The position numbers and the translations under genes are program-made. Positions 28,114 to 39,697 of a DNA stretch of 64,000 nt are shown piece after piece (within the stretch, counting starts at the first letter, position 1; each line of letters starts with the position of its first letter). The notes under the pieces were generated by a model, which was given only the letters and a program-made list of their open reading frames with translations, was not told the DNA's origin and did not search any database. Origin of the DNA: Dyella subtropica (lineage in GTDB: Bacteria; Pseudomonadota; Gammaproteobacteria; Xanthomonadales; Rhodanobacteraceae); NCBI RefSeq assembly GCF_026283965.1, contig NZ_JAPDPD010000003.1, positions 186,001 through 250,000 on the forward strand, read 5' to 3'.

Positions 28114-28243
28114 AAAAGCCAAGAGCAAAAGCCAAGAGCAAAAGCCAAGAGCAAAAGCCAAGAGCAAAAGCCAAGAGCAAAAGCCAAGAGCAAAAGCCAA
28201 GAGCAAAAGCCAAGAGCAAAAGCCAAGAGCAAAAACCAAGAGC
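28114..28243. repeat. Tandem array, 10 copies of a 13-bp unit
   Basis: AAAAGCCAAGAGC is repeated ten times without interruption from 28114 to 28243. Nine copies are identical and the last has one change (AAAAACCAAGAGC). It sits between the right end of structured repeat B and the stop codon of the PhzF-like gene. Perfect copies imply recent slippage expansion, so the length should vary between strains. Confidence 0.95.
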
Positions 28244-28250
28244 AGCGCTC

Positions 28251-29135
28251 TCAAGGCAAACGGATGCTGCCTTCGATCATGGTGACGGCTCTTCCGCCGA
28301 TCCATGTTGTGCCGTCTTCGTCATAGCGGACGCTCACGCGGCCGTCGCGTTTCAGTGCGGTGCCCTGTCGCACGGTGTAGGTGTCGCCGGGGCGTCGGCC
28401 TTGTTCCGTCAGCAAGCAAGCGATGCCAGCGTTGGCGCTGCCGGTGACGGGGTCTTCCTCGATGCCTATGTCGCCGCCTGTGATCAGGCAGCGCACTTCG
28501 AATGTTGCTGGGCCGTCTTCGGCGTGTGGGCCGTAGAAGGCGAAGTTACGGATGCCGGTGTCCTGTGCGAAACGCTCGAGTTGTGTCAGGTCGGGTCGTA
28601 ACGCAAGGCAGGCTTTGGCAGACGATACGCGCGTGACGAGCCACGCTGGGCCGTTGTCGACCAGGCAAGGGGGTGCGTTGAAGTCGAGCGCGTCGGTGTG
28701 CCACGCCTGCGCCAGTGCGGTGTGGTGCGCGGTGGCCAATGGCGTGAATGCAGTGGGCGGTGCGGCGAATGCCCAATGGCCTTCGTTCTGTTCGGCGAGC
28801 TGCACCAGGCCGATAGGGCACTGTTGCACCAACCGCCCTTTGCGTTTGGGCGAATAGCCACTGCTCAGCAAGGCATGTGCGCTACCGAGCGTGGGATGAC
28901 CGGCGAATGGCATTTCGTAGGCGGTAGTGAAAATGCGCACGCGATAGTCGGCATCCGGATCGGTTGGGCGCAACAGGAAGGCGGTTTCGGACAAGTTGGT
29001 CCAGCGTGCGATGGTCTGCATCTGGTCGGTGTCGAGATCGTCGGCGTCGAACACGACAGCCAGCGGATTGCCTTTGTACGGCGACGAGGTGAATACGTCG
29101 ACCTGCATGAAACGAACACTGCGGGTGGAAGGCAT
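28251..29135 (-). CDS. PhzF-family isomerase-like protein
   Basis: A 294-residue cytoplasmic protein of the PhzF (phenazine biosynthesis-like) family, two diaminopimelate-epimerase-like halves. The conserved catalytic Glu is Glu50 in NLSETAFLL. YEMPFAGHPTLGSAHAL near residue 75 and the C-terminal ITGGDIGIEEDPVTGSANA block are family hallmarks. No other phenazine genes are nearby, so the real substrate is unknown, as for most chromosomal PhzF homologues (for example E. coli YddE). Start ATG 29135 gives the normal family N terminus. Confidence 0.92.
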   Translation of the reverse strand: MPSTRSVRFMQVDVFTSSPYKGNPLAVVFDADDLDTDQMQTIARWTNLSETAFLLRPTDPDADYRVRIFTTAYEMPFAGHPTLGSAHALLSSGYSPKRKGRLVQQCPIGLVQLAEQNEGHWAFAAPPTAFTPLATAHHTALAQAWHTDALDFNAPPCLVDNGPAWLVTRVSSAKACLALRPDLTQLERFAQDTGIRNFAFYGPHAEDGPATFEVRCLITGGDIGIEEDPVTGSANAGIACLLTEQGRRPGDTYTVRQGTALKRDGRVSVRYDEDGTTWIGGRAVTMIEGSIRLP

Positions 29136-29157
29136 AGTGAGGCGCCTGGCGAGTGGG

Positions 29158-29463
29158 TTAGCGATCTTCGGGCGCTACACCTTTCAAGCTGCTTGCGAAC
29201 GATGCATGCGCAACCAGATCGATGGGCTTGTGCGTCATCGTGCGCGTCGCAGGATGCTTGCCGAGGAAGGCGCCGCTTCGCCACTCATTCACGGGACGAA
29301 TGGGCCGTGCCGTGAAACCGCCGCCGCAGTTGGGGCAGACGTTGTATAGCTGCTCGACGCAGTCGCGACAGAAGGTGCATTCGAAGGAGCAGATCATCGC
29401 TTCGGTGGAAGCGGGTGGCAGGGGCTTGTTGCAGTGTTCGCAGGTGGGGCGTAGGTCGAGCAT
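29158..29463 (-). CDS. DUF1272 cysteine-rich protein
   Basis: A 101-residue protein starting MLDLRPTCEHCNKPLPP, which matches DUF1272 proteins. Cysteine pairs CEHC, CSFECTFC, CRDC and CPNCGG suggest bound zinc. The family has no established function. The start at 29463 is chosen over an upstream in-frame codon because GGAG precedes it and homologues start here. The C-terminal 35 residues extend beyond the usual domain. It ends 22 bp from the PhzF-like gene start and may share its transcript. Confidence 0.85.
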   Translation of the reverse strand: MLDLRPTCEHCNKPLPPASTEAMICSFECTFCRDCVEQLYNVCPNCGGGFTARPIRPVNEWRSGAFLGKHPATRTMTHKPIDLVAHASFASSLKGVAPEDR

Positions 29464-29499
29464 GGAAGAGCTCCGGAGGGGCAATGAGTGGGAGTTTGC

Positions 29500-29618
29500 C
29501 GCAAGGGCCTACCCCTCCCCAACCCTCCCCTGCAAGCAAGGGAGGGAGCAGGGTGTCGCGAGCTTTAGCTCCTCCCCTTGCTTGCAGGGGGAGGTTGGGA
29601 GGGGGTACGCCCTTGCGA
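29500..29618. repeat. Inverted pair of CCTCCCC-TTGCTTGCAGG REP elements
   Basis: The left arm (29500-29545, GCAAGGGC then CCCCTCCCCAACCCTCCCC) and right arm (29571-29618) are near-complementary over about 45 bp, with GCTTGCAGGGGGAGG in each. The same family recurs at 47.5 and 52.0 kb and inside lhr at 38.5 kb. Confidence 0.85.
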
Positions 29619-29625
29619 CAGCGCC

Positions 29626-30084
29626 TCACGTCACAACCAACGTAAACCGCCGCTTGCTCAGCTCCGACGCCCCAAGCCGCCGATAAAACCTCGCCGCATC
29701 CTCATTCCACTGCGGCGTCTGCCACTGCATGTTGCGGCAACCGTGAGCGCGAGCGAAGTCATACACCTCCCGCCACAGACGCCACCCGATCGCCCGCCCG
29801 CGCCAGCCCTCCCGCACGTACAGACAATCCATATGCAGGAACACAGCGCGATCGAGTGTGGAGAAATCCAGTGTCGCTGTGACGTAGCCCACCGCACTAT
29901 CGCCAGCCTCGGCGATCCATGCATGCAGGTGCGCCGGTGAACTATCGAGCGCGTGGATGAGCGCATCGATGCGCTGATCTCCCGCATGCGATATCCGCTC
30001 ATAGGCAGCATGCTCGGCGCATAGTGGCACCAGCCGATCGACATCGGCGCCGTAGGCACGGCGCACGGTGATATCGGTCGTCAC
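29626..30084 (-). CDS. GNAT-family N-acetyltransferase
   Basis: A 152-residue acetyl-CoA-dependent acyltransferase. The core shows the GNAT fold pattern: TVRRAYGADVDRLVPL at the N terminus, an LHMDCLYVREGWRGRAIGWRL motif A with the pyrophosphate-binding R-x-x-G-R/A element, and motif B NEDAARFYRRLGA. The acceptor substrate is unknown. I chose GTG 30084, one base after the stop codon of the upstream rhodanese gene (TGA-C-GTG), which implies translational coupling. A longer frame into the rhodanese gene is a shadow. Confidence 0.85.
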   Translation of the reverse strand: MTTDITVRRAYGADVDRLVPLCAEHAAYERISHAGDQRIDALIHALDSSPAHLHAWIAEAGDSAVGYVTATLDFSTLDRAVFLHMDCLYVREGWRGRAIGWRLWREVYDFARAHGCRNMQWQTPQWNEDAARFYRRLGASELSKRRFTLVVT

Positions 30085-30085
30085 G

Positions 30086-30484
30086 TCAATTCCCGCGCTC
30101 CAGGCCAAAGCCCTCGTCGATCCATCCGGTGAGCCCACCGATCATCTCTTTCACCGGCCGGCCCAGTTGGGCCAGCTTCACTGCCGCCTTGTTGGCGCCA
30201 TTGCAATGCGGGCCGGCGCAGTAGACGACGAACAAAGTATCGGCCGGATATTCAGCCAAGCGCTGCTCGCTGATGGTGCGGGTAGGAACGTTGAGCGCGC
30301 CCGGCACGTGACCAGCGGCGAACAGCGTGGGCGTGCGTACGTCGAGCAGCACGAAGTCCTTCACCTCGTGATTCGTTGCGTAGAAAACGTCGGCGCAATC
30401 GGTTTCGTAGGTCAGGCGCGCCTGGAAGTGGGCGAGGGCCTGGCTGCTGGCGGCGGCGGGAACGCGCTGGACGACACTGTTCAT
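30086..30484 (-). CDS. Rhodanese-like domain protein
   Basis: A 132-residue single-domain rhodanese that would transfer sulphane sulphur through a cysteine persulphide. The domain runs from about residue 30 (DFVLLDVRTPTLFAAGHVPGALNVP) to the C terminus. The active-site Cys is Cys89 in VVYCAGPHCNGA, with a second Cys94 in the loop. ATG 30484 has GGAG upstream. It is divergent from the FtrA-type regulator 68 bp away, a frequent pairing, and is coupled to the GNAT gene downstream. Confidence 0.92.
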   Translation of the reverse strand: MNSVVQRVPAAASSQALAHFQARLTYETDCADVFYATNHEVKDFVLLDVRTPTLFAAGHVPGALNVPTRTISEQRLAEYPADTLFVVYCAGPHCNGANKAAVKLAQLGRPVKEMIGGLTGWIDEGFGLERGN

Positions 30485-30552
30485 GGGTTGCTCCGGGTGG
30501 GTGGCGATGTGTGTAGTTTGGGCACTGGCACCCCAACCGGACATTGGCGAGA

Positions 30553-31536
30553 ATGCCAGTCATCATGAAGAAACCGCCAAAGCGTTCCGGCCCCGCCAAC
30601 CGCTCCGTCGTCGCTCTTGTCTACGACGGCCTGTGCACCTTCGAATACGGCATCGCCGTGGAGATGTTCGGCCTGGCGCGCCCGGAGTTCAGCAGCTGGT
30701 ACGAGTTCGCTTCCTGCGCGGTGGACCGCGGCCCGATGCGCGCGGCCGGCGGCCTCCGCGTGCAAGCCGATGGCGGCATGGCGCTGTTGGCGAAAGCCGG
30801 CACCATCATCGTGCCGGGCTGGCGCGGTGCGGATGCGGCGCCACCGCCAGCGTTGCTGGATGCGCTGCGTGCCGCCCATAAGCGTGGTGCACGCCTGCTC
30901 TCGTTCTGTTCCGGCGTGTTCGTGTTGGCGGCGGCGGGTCTGCTGGATGGCCATACGGCCACCACGCATTGGCGCTATGCCGAGGCGCTGGCGGCGCGCT
31001 ATCCGCGTATCCGCATCGCGCCGGACGTGCTGTATGTCGACGAGGGTAGCGTGATGACCTCAGCCGGCAGCGCCGCCGCTATCGATCTTTCCTTGCACCT
31101 GATCCGCCGCGACTATGGTCCGCAGATGGCTAACCAGGTGGCCCGCCGCGCCGTGGTGCCGACCCATCGCGATGGTGGCCAGGCCCAATTCATTCCGGCG
31201 CCCCTGCCCGAACAGGGCGCAGCGCTGGGCAAGTTGCTGGAGTGGATGCGCCGTCACCTCGACGAGCCCCTGCCGCTGAGCCTGCTCGCCGAACGCGCTC
31301 GCATGAGCGAACGCACCCTGCTGCGCCGTTTCGAGGAAGCCACCGGTTGCTCGCCCAAGCAGTGGTTGACCCACGAGCGATTGGCCCGTGCACGCGAGCT
31401 GCTGGAAGGCAGCGACCTGGCCGTCGAACAGGTCGCCGATGCCTGCGGCTTCGGCAGTGCGGATACCCTGCGCCATCATTTCCGCCGGACGTTGAAACTG
31501 AGCCCGGCACGCTATCGCGAGCGCTTCGCGCATTGA
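30553..31536 (+). CDS. ftrA: GlxA/FtrA-type AraC-family transcriptional regulator
   Basis: A 327-residue regulator with an N-terminal DJ-1/PfpI-like domain (residues 15-185), including LLSFCSGVFVLAAAGLLDG where the nucleophile-elbow Cys sits, and GYGIAVEMFG-like ligand surface. A C-terminal AraC double helix-turn-helix follows (LAERARMSERTLLRRFEEAT and DLAVEQVADACGFGSADTLR). ATG 30553 is preceded by GGCGAG; ATG 30565 is an alternative. It probably controls the divergent rhodanese-GNAT pair. The symbol is by family resemblance. Confidence 0.9.
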   Translation: MPVIMKKPPKRSGPANRSVVALVYDGLCTFEYGIAVEMFGLARPEFSSWYEFASCAVDRGPMRAAGGLRVQADGGMALLAKAGTIIVPGWRGADAAPPPALLDALRAAHKRGARLLSFCSGVFVLAAAGLLDGHTATTHWRYAEALAARYPRIRIAPDVLYVDEGSVMTSAGSAAAIDLSLHLIRRDYGPQMANQVARRAVVPTHRDGGQAQFIPAPLPEQGAALGKLLEWMRRHLDEPLPLSLLAERARMSERTLLRRFEEATGCSPKQWLTHERLARARELLEGSDLAVEQVADACGFGSADTLRHHFRRTLKLSPARYRERFAH

Positions 31537-31594
31537 GGCGGCGTAGCGAGCGCTTGCTACGCTTTCCTCTCACTTCTCACTTCTCACTCACCAA

Positions 31595-32464
31595 ATGACC
31601 TACGTTCTTCTAAGCGTTCTCTGCAGCGTGCTTGTCTCTGTGCTGCTCAAGCTGGCGCGCCGGCAACACGTGGACGTAGGGCAGGCCATCGCCTGGAACT
31701 ACGTAGCGACGAGTGCGCTCACCGCGTGGATCTTCCATCCCGCACTGGATGCGCTGCATGGACCGGGCGTCCCCTGGGTGGGGTTGATTGGCCTGGGCGT
31801 GCTGCTACCGACCATCTTCCTCGCCCTCGCGGCCTCGGTGCGGCATGCCGGCATTGTGCGCAGCGATGCGGCGCAGCGGCTTTCCTTGTTGATCTCGTTG
31901 CTGGCGGCTTTCCTGCTGTTCGGCGAGCAGCCGACCGCGTTGAAGGGAGCAGGCATCGCGCTCGGTCTGCTGGCTTTGTTGTGCATGGTGTGGCGTGGCC
32001 GACATGCCCCTGCAAGCAACGGCGCGGGCGCGTGGTATTGGCCGCTGGCGGTGTTCATCGGTTTCGGCGTGATCGACATCCTGTTCAAGCGGGTGGCGCA
32101 GGCGGGCGTGCCGTTTGCGGTATCGCTGCAGGGCATGTTCGCGCTGGCGCTGATCGTGGCCTTTGCCGTGGTGGCCTGGCGCTGCCTGCGTGGACATGCA
32201 CGACTGACGGTGCGCGACATGCTGGCCGGCCTGCTGCTGGGCCTGGTCAACTTCGGCAACATCGTGTTCTACGTGCGCGGTCATCAAGCCCTGCCGCAAC
32301 ATCCTGCGCTGGTGTTCGCCAGCATGAACCTCGGTGTGGTCGCGCTCGGCGCGCTGGTGGGCACGCTGGCGTTCCGGGAGAAGCTGAGCACGGTGAATGT
32401 GGTGGGGCTGGTTTCCGCCCTGGCGGCGATCCTGCTGATTGCCCGCGCTTCCTATGGCCTGTAG
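31595..32464 (+). CDS. EamA/DMT-superfamily membrane transporter
   Basis: A 289-residue inner-membrane protein with about ten hydrophobic segments in two EamA-like halves (LLSVLCSVLVSVLLKLARR at the start, VVGLVSALAAILLIARASYGL at the end). Drug/metabolite transporters of this class export small molecules such as amino acids. The specificity is not readable. A conserved lysine/arginine cluster follows the first helix. It lies downstream of the FtrA-type regulator by 58 bp, possibly under the same control. Confidence 0.85.
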   Translation: MTYVLLSVLCSVLVSVLLKLARRQHVDVGQAIAWNYVATSALTAWIFHPALDALHGPGVPWVGLIGLGVLLPTIFLALAASVRHAGIVRSDAAQRLSLLISLLAAFLLFGEQPTALKGAGIALGLLALLCMVWRGRHAPASNGAGAWYWPLAVFIGFGVIDILFKRVAQAGVPFAVSLQGMFALALIVAFAVVAWRCLRGHARLTVRDMLAGLLLGLVNFGNIVFYVRGHQALPQHPALVFASMNLGVVALGALVGTLAFREKLSTVNVVGLVSALAAILLIARASYGL

Positions 32465-32552
32465 GGCCAGGCAATGACTTATGGCGTATGAAACCGAGAA
32501 CCGGTGGCATCTAAGCTGATCGTTCGGGTACCCGCCAACCAAGGACGCATCC

Positions 32553-34157
32553 ATGCGCAAGCTCTCCCTCGCCGCGGCCATCGCCGCGCTTCTGCTTTGC
32601 ACCACCAGCTATGCAGCGGAAAAGAAGGACAAGGAGAGCAAGCCGGAAGACAAGCCGGACGCCGCGCTGGTGCAGCCGCAGTCGTCGGAGAGCGCCGGTT
32701 CGGTGCGGGTCGAGGGCAAGAGCATCGACTACAAGGCGGTGGCCGGCACCTTGGTACTGCACGGCAAGGGTGATAAGGAGCACGAGCCGCAGGTCAGCAT
32801 GTTCTACGTCGCCTATCTCAAGAAAGGCGCTGATGCAGGGAAGCGGCCAGTCACCTTCATCTACAACGGCGGACCGGGTTCGGCCACCGTGTGGCTGCAT
32901 ATGGGCGCCTTCGGGCCGAGGCGGGTGGTGACCTCCGACGACAGCCACACGCCGGCTGCGCCGTACGGTCTGGTCAACAACGACTACAGCCTGCTCGACG
33001 CTTCCGACCTGGTGTTCATCGACGCACCCGGCGCCGGCTTCAGCCGCCTGATCGCAGCCGATGAAGACAAAAGCAAGCGCGAAGAGCAGATGAAGGAGCG
33101 CAGCAAGGCCACCTACAGTGTGGACGGCGACGGTCATGCTTTCGCGCAGTTCATCACCCAGTTCCTGTCCAAGTACGGCCGCTGGAACTCGCCCAAGTAC
33201 CTGTTCGGTGAGAGCTACGGCACCACGCGTTCGGCGGTGCTGGCGAACATCCTGGAGAACGAGTCCAGCGTCGATCTCAATGGCGTGGTCCTGCTTTCGC
33301 AGATACTCAACTTCGACACCGGTATCGACGGCCCGCAGTTCAATCCTGGCGTCGACCTGCCCTACGTGGTGGCATTGCCCACCTTCGCCGCTACCGCGTT
33401 CTACCACCACAAGCTGCCGGAGCAGCCTGCCGCGCTGGAGCCGTTCCTGCGCGAGGTGGAGCAGTACGCGCTGGGCGATTACGCGCAGGCGCTGATGGCC
33501 GGCTCGCGGCTCGATGCCGGCCGCAAACAGGCCGTGGCCGAGAAGCTGCACCAGTACACCGGCTTGCCGGTGGCCTATCTGATGAAGGCGGACCTGCGTG
33601 TCACCGGCGGCATGTTCGAGCATGAGCTGCAGGGCGATGGTGACCTCACCACGGGCCGCCTCGACAGCCGCTTCTCCGGCCCCTCGCTCGATCCACTGAG
33701 CAAGGATTCCGAATACGACCCGCAGTCCTCCGCGATCAGCTCCGCCTACGTCGCCGCCTTCAACGACTATGTGCGCAAGCAGCTGAAGTACGGCGAAGGC
33801 CAGCAGTACCGCCTGTTCGCCAGCGTCGATCATTGGGATTTTGCGCACAAGGCACCGGGTGTCAACGGCGAGGCCCTGCAGCAGTCCACCAACGTCATGC
33901 CCGACCTGGCCATGGCGATGAAGACCAACCCCAACCTCAAGGTGGCCCTGCACGGCGGCTACTACGACCTGGCCACGCCCTACTTCGCCGCCGACTACGA
34001 GATGCATCACCTGCCGGTCCCGGCCGCGCTGCAGAAGAACATCTCCTACGACTGGTACCCCTCGGGCCACATGGTCTACGCGCACGAGGATTCGCTGAAG
34101 AAGCTGCACGACAATGTGGCCCGCTTCATCGAACAGACCGATAACGTTAAGCGCTAG
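32553..34157 (+). CDS. Exported S10-family serine carboxypeptidase-like protein
   Basis: A 534-residue secreted or periplasmic protein. The signal peptide MRKLSLAAAIAALLLCTTSYAA is followed by a charged Lys/Glu linker. The S10 hallmarks are IYNGGPGSATVWLH near residue 107 (oxyanion region), Ser221 in FGESYGTTR, Asp472 in GYYDLATPYF and His506 in PSGHMVYAH, so the Ser-Asp-His triad is complete. It would release C-terminal amino acids from peptides. These bacterial S10 proteins are typical of Xanthomonadales with proteolytic lifestyles. Confidence 0.93.
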   Translation: MRKLSLAAAIAALLLCTTSYAAEKKDKESKPEDKPDAALVQPQSSESAGSVRVEGKSIDYKAVAGTLVLHGKGDKEHEPQVSMFYVAYLKKGADAGKRPVTFIYNGGPGSATVWLHMGAFGPRRVVTSDDSHTPAAPYGLVNNDYSLLDASDLVFIDAPGAGFSRLIAADEDKSKREEQMKERSKATYSVDGDGHAFAQFITQFLSKYGRWNSPKYLFGESYGTTRSAVLANILENESSVDLNGVVLLSQILNFDTGIDGPQFNPGVDLPYVVALPTFAATAFYHHKLPEQPAALEPFLREVEQYALGDYAQALMAGSRLDAGRKQAVAEKLHQYTGLPVAYLMKADLRVTGGMFEHELQGDGDLTTGRLDSRFSGPSLDPLSKDSEYDPQSSAISSAYVAAFNDYVRKQLKYGEGQQYRLFASVDHWDFAHKAPGVNGEALQQSTNVMPDLAMAMKTNPNLKVALHGGYYDLATPYFAADYEMHHLPVPAALQKNISYDWYPSGHMVYAHEDSLKKLHDNVARFIEQTDNVKR

Positions 34158-34253
34158 AAGAGAGGTCAGGAGTGAGAAGTAAGGGGAGCTGCTGCTAGGC
34201 TTCCTCTCTCTCGTTTCTCACTCCTCTCCACTCACCACTCCATCCAGGCCCCC

Positions 34254-34628
34254 ATGCGCGACCTCATCAACCGCTACATCGACGCCTACAACCGCATGGA
34301 CGTGCCAGCCATGCTGGCCACCATGCACCGCGAAGTGGTGTTTGAGAATTACACGGCCGGCGTGTTGAGCGTGAGTACGCGAGGCGTCGATGAGCTGCGC
34401 CACCTGGCGGAAAGCTCATTGCATCTGTTCGCCGCGCGGCGGCAGATCATCACGGCCTTCCGCGAGCACGGTGATGCGGCTGCCACCGCGGACATCCTGT
34501 TCGACGGCACGTTTGCCATCGATCTGCCCAACGGCGTGCGTGCGGGGCAAAGCATGTCCATGACGGGGCGCAGTGAGTATCGCGTGCGGGATGGGTTGCT
34601 TATCTACATCGCCGACTACAGCGAATGA
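34254..34628 (+). CDS. NTF2-like / SnoaL-fold small protein
   Basis: A 124-residue cytoplasmic protein starting MRDLINRYIDAYNRMDVPAML, the classic first helix of NTF2-like (SnoaL) folds, and ending in a YRVRDGLLIYIADYSE strand pair. Such proteins are small-molecule isomerases, hydrolases or binding proteins, and no catalytic residue can be assigned confidently. It lies between the S10 peptidase (+) and lhr (-), with a REP palindrome right after it. Confidence 0.8.
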   Translation: MRDLINRYIDAYNRMDVPAMLATMHREVVFENYTAGVLSVSTRGVDELRHLAESSLHLFAARRQIITAFREHGDAAATADILFDGTFAIDLPNGVRAGQSMSMTGRSEYRVRDGLLIYIADYSE

Positions 34629-34635
34629 GTTCTTT

Positions 34636-34733
34636 GTAGGAGCCCACCCCCGGATCGAGTCCGGGGCAGGCTCTGTGGGCGACCGGCGATGACGTAACGT
34701 TTAGCCTTGAACCATCGCGCACAGGGTGCGCTC

Positions 34734-34737
<4 letters not shown>
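34636..34737. repeat. REP-like palindrome (GTAGGAG family) overlapping the lhr stop codon
   Basis: The right arm (34715-34737) is identical to the right arm of the edd-eda element. The left arm is diverged (GTAGGAGCCCACCCC) and contains its own CCCCGGA / TCCGGGG stem. The lhr TAG stop at 34736-34734 is formed by the CTAC end of the palindrome. Confidence 0.8.
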
Positions 34738-39239
<4,502 letters not shown>

Positions 39240-39243
39240 GGGC

Positions 39244-39514
39244 TAAGAGCCTGTTCAAGGCCTCCGCGTGGCCCGCGCCGGGAGCTGTTTGCGCGCTAGC
39301 CAAGGAAGAGTGAGGGAGTGTACGTCCGTACACGACCGAGTGATGACGCCGGCTGGTGCGCAAACAGACCCGGCCCGAAGGGTGGCTTGTCAGTGGCCGC
39401 CATGCGGCAGCGCGCGGCTTAACCTGGCAGCCAGCCAGGCCTGCGCCACGCGCTACCACCTGACGGCCACTGACAAACCACGCGGGTCACGCGGAGGCCT
39501 TGAACAGGCTCTTA
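39244..39514. mobile_element. MITE-like element with 27-bp perfect terminal inverted repeats
   Basis: A 271-bp segment bounded by TAAGAGCCTGTTCAAGGCCT(CCGCGTG) and its exact complement (39244-39270 and 39488-39514). After one mismatch the match resumes for six more bases. Inside are two further inverted repeats: CTGTTTGCGC / GCGCAAACAG near 39285 and 39358, and GTGGCTTGTCAGTGGCC / GGCCACTGACAAACCAC near 39381 and 39464. The whole could fold as a three-way junction. No transposase is encoded. TA occurs at both outer edges. It ends 4 bp from the lhr start codon. Confidence 0.8.
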
Positions 39515-39697
39515 AACCCGCATCGAACGAGGCTGGAGAAGCATTCTAGATGGGGTTGTGCCGCGCCTGCGCCAAGGCGTCGCAAGAATATGCGGCTTTC
39601 GTCGTTAGCAGCTTTGCATGACAATATCGCGGCACAGCAATGCGCCACCGTATGTGCGTCGTTGCGACACCGTTGCCTTCACTTCCAGGGAAAACCC

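Noticed and set aside
28114-28243. Possible CRISPR-like array
   Set aside because: The units are contiguous 13-bp repeats with no spacers, and no cas genes are present.
32511-34109. Long minus-strand frame opposite the S10 peptidase
   Set aside because: The S10 triad and signal peptide lie on the plus strand; the opposite frame has no recognisable protein features.
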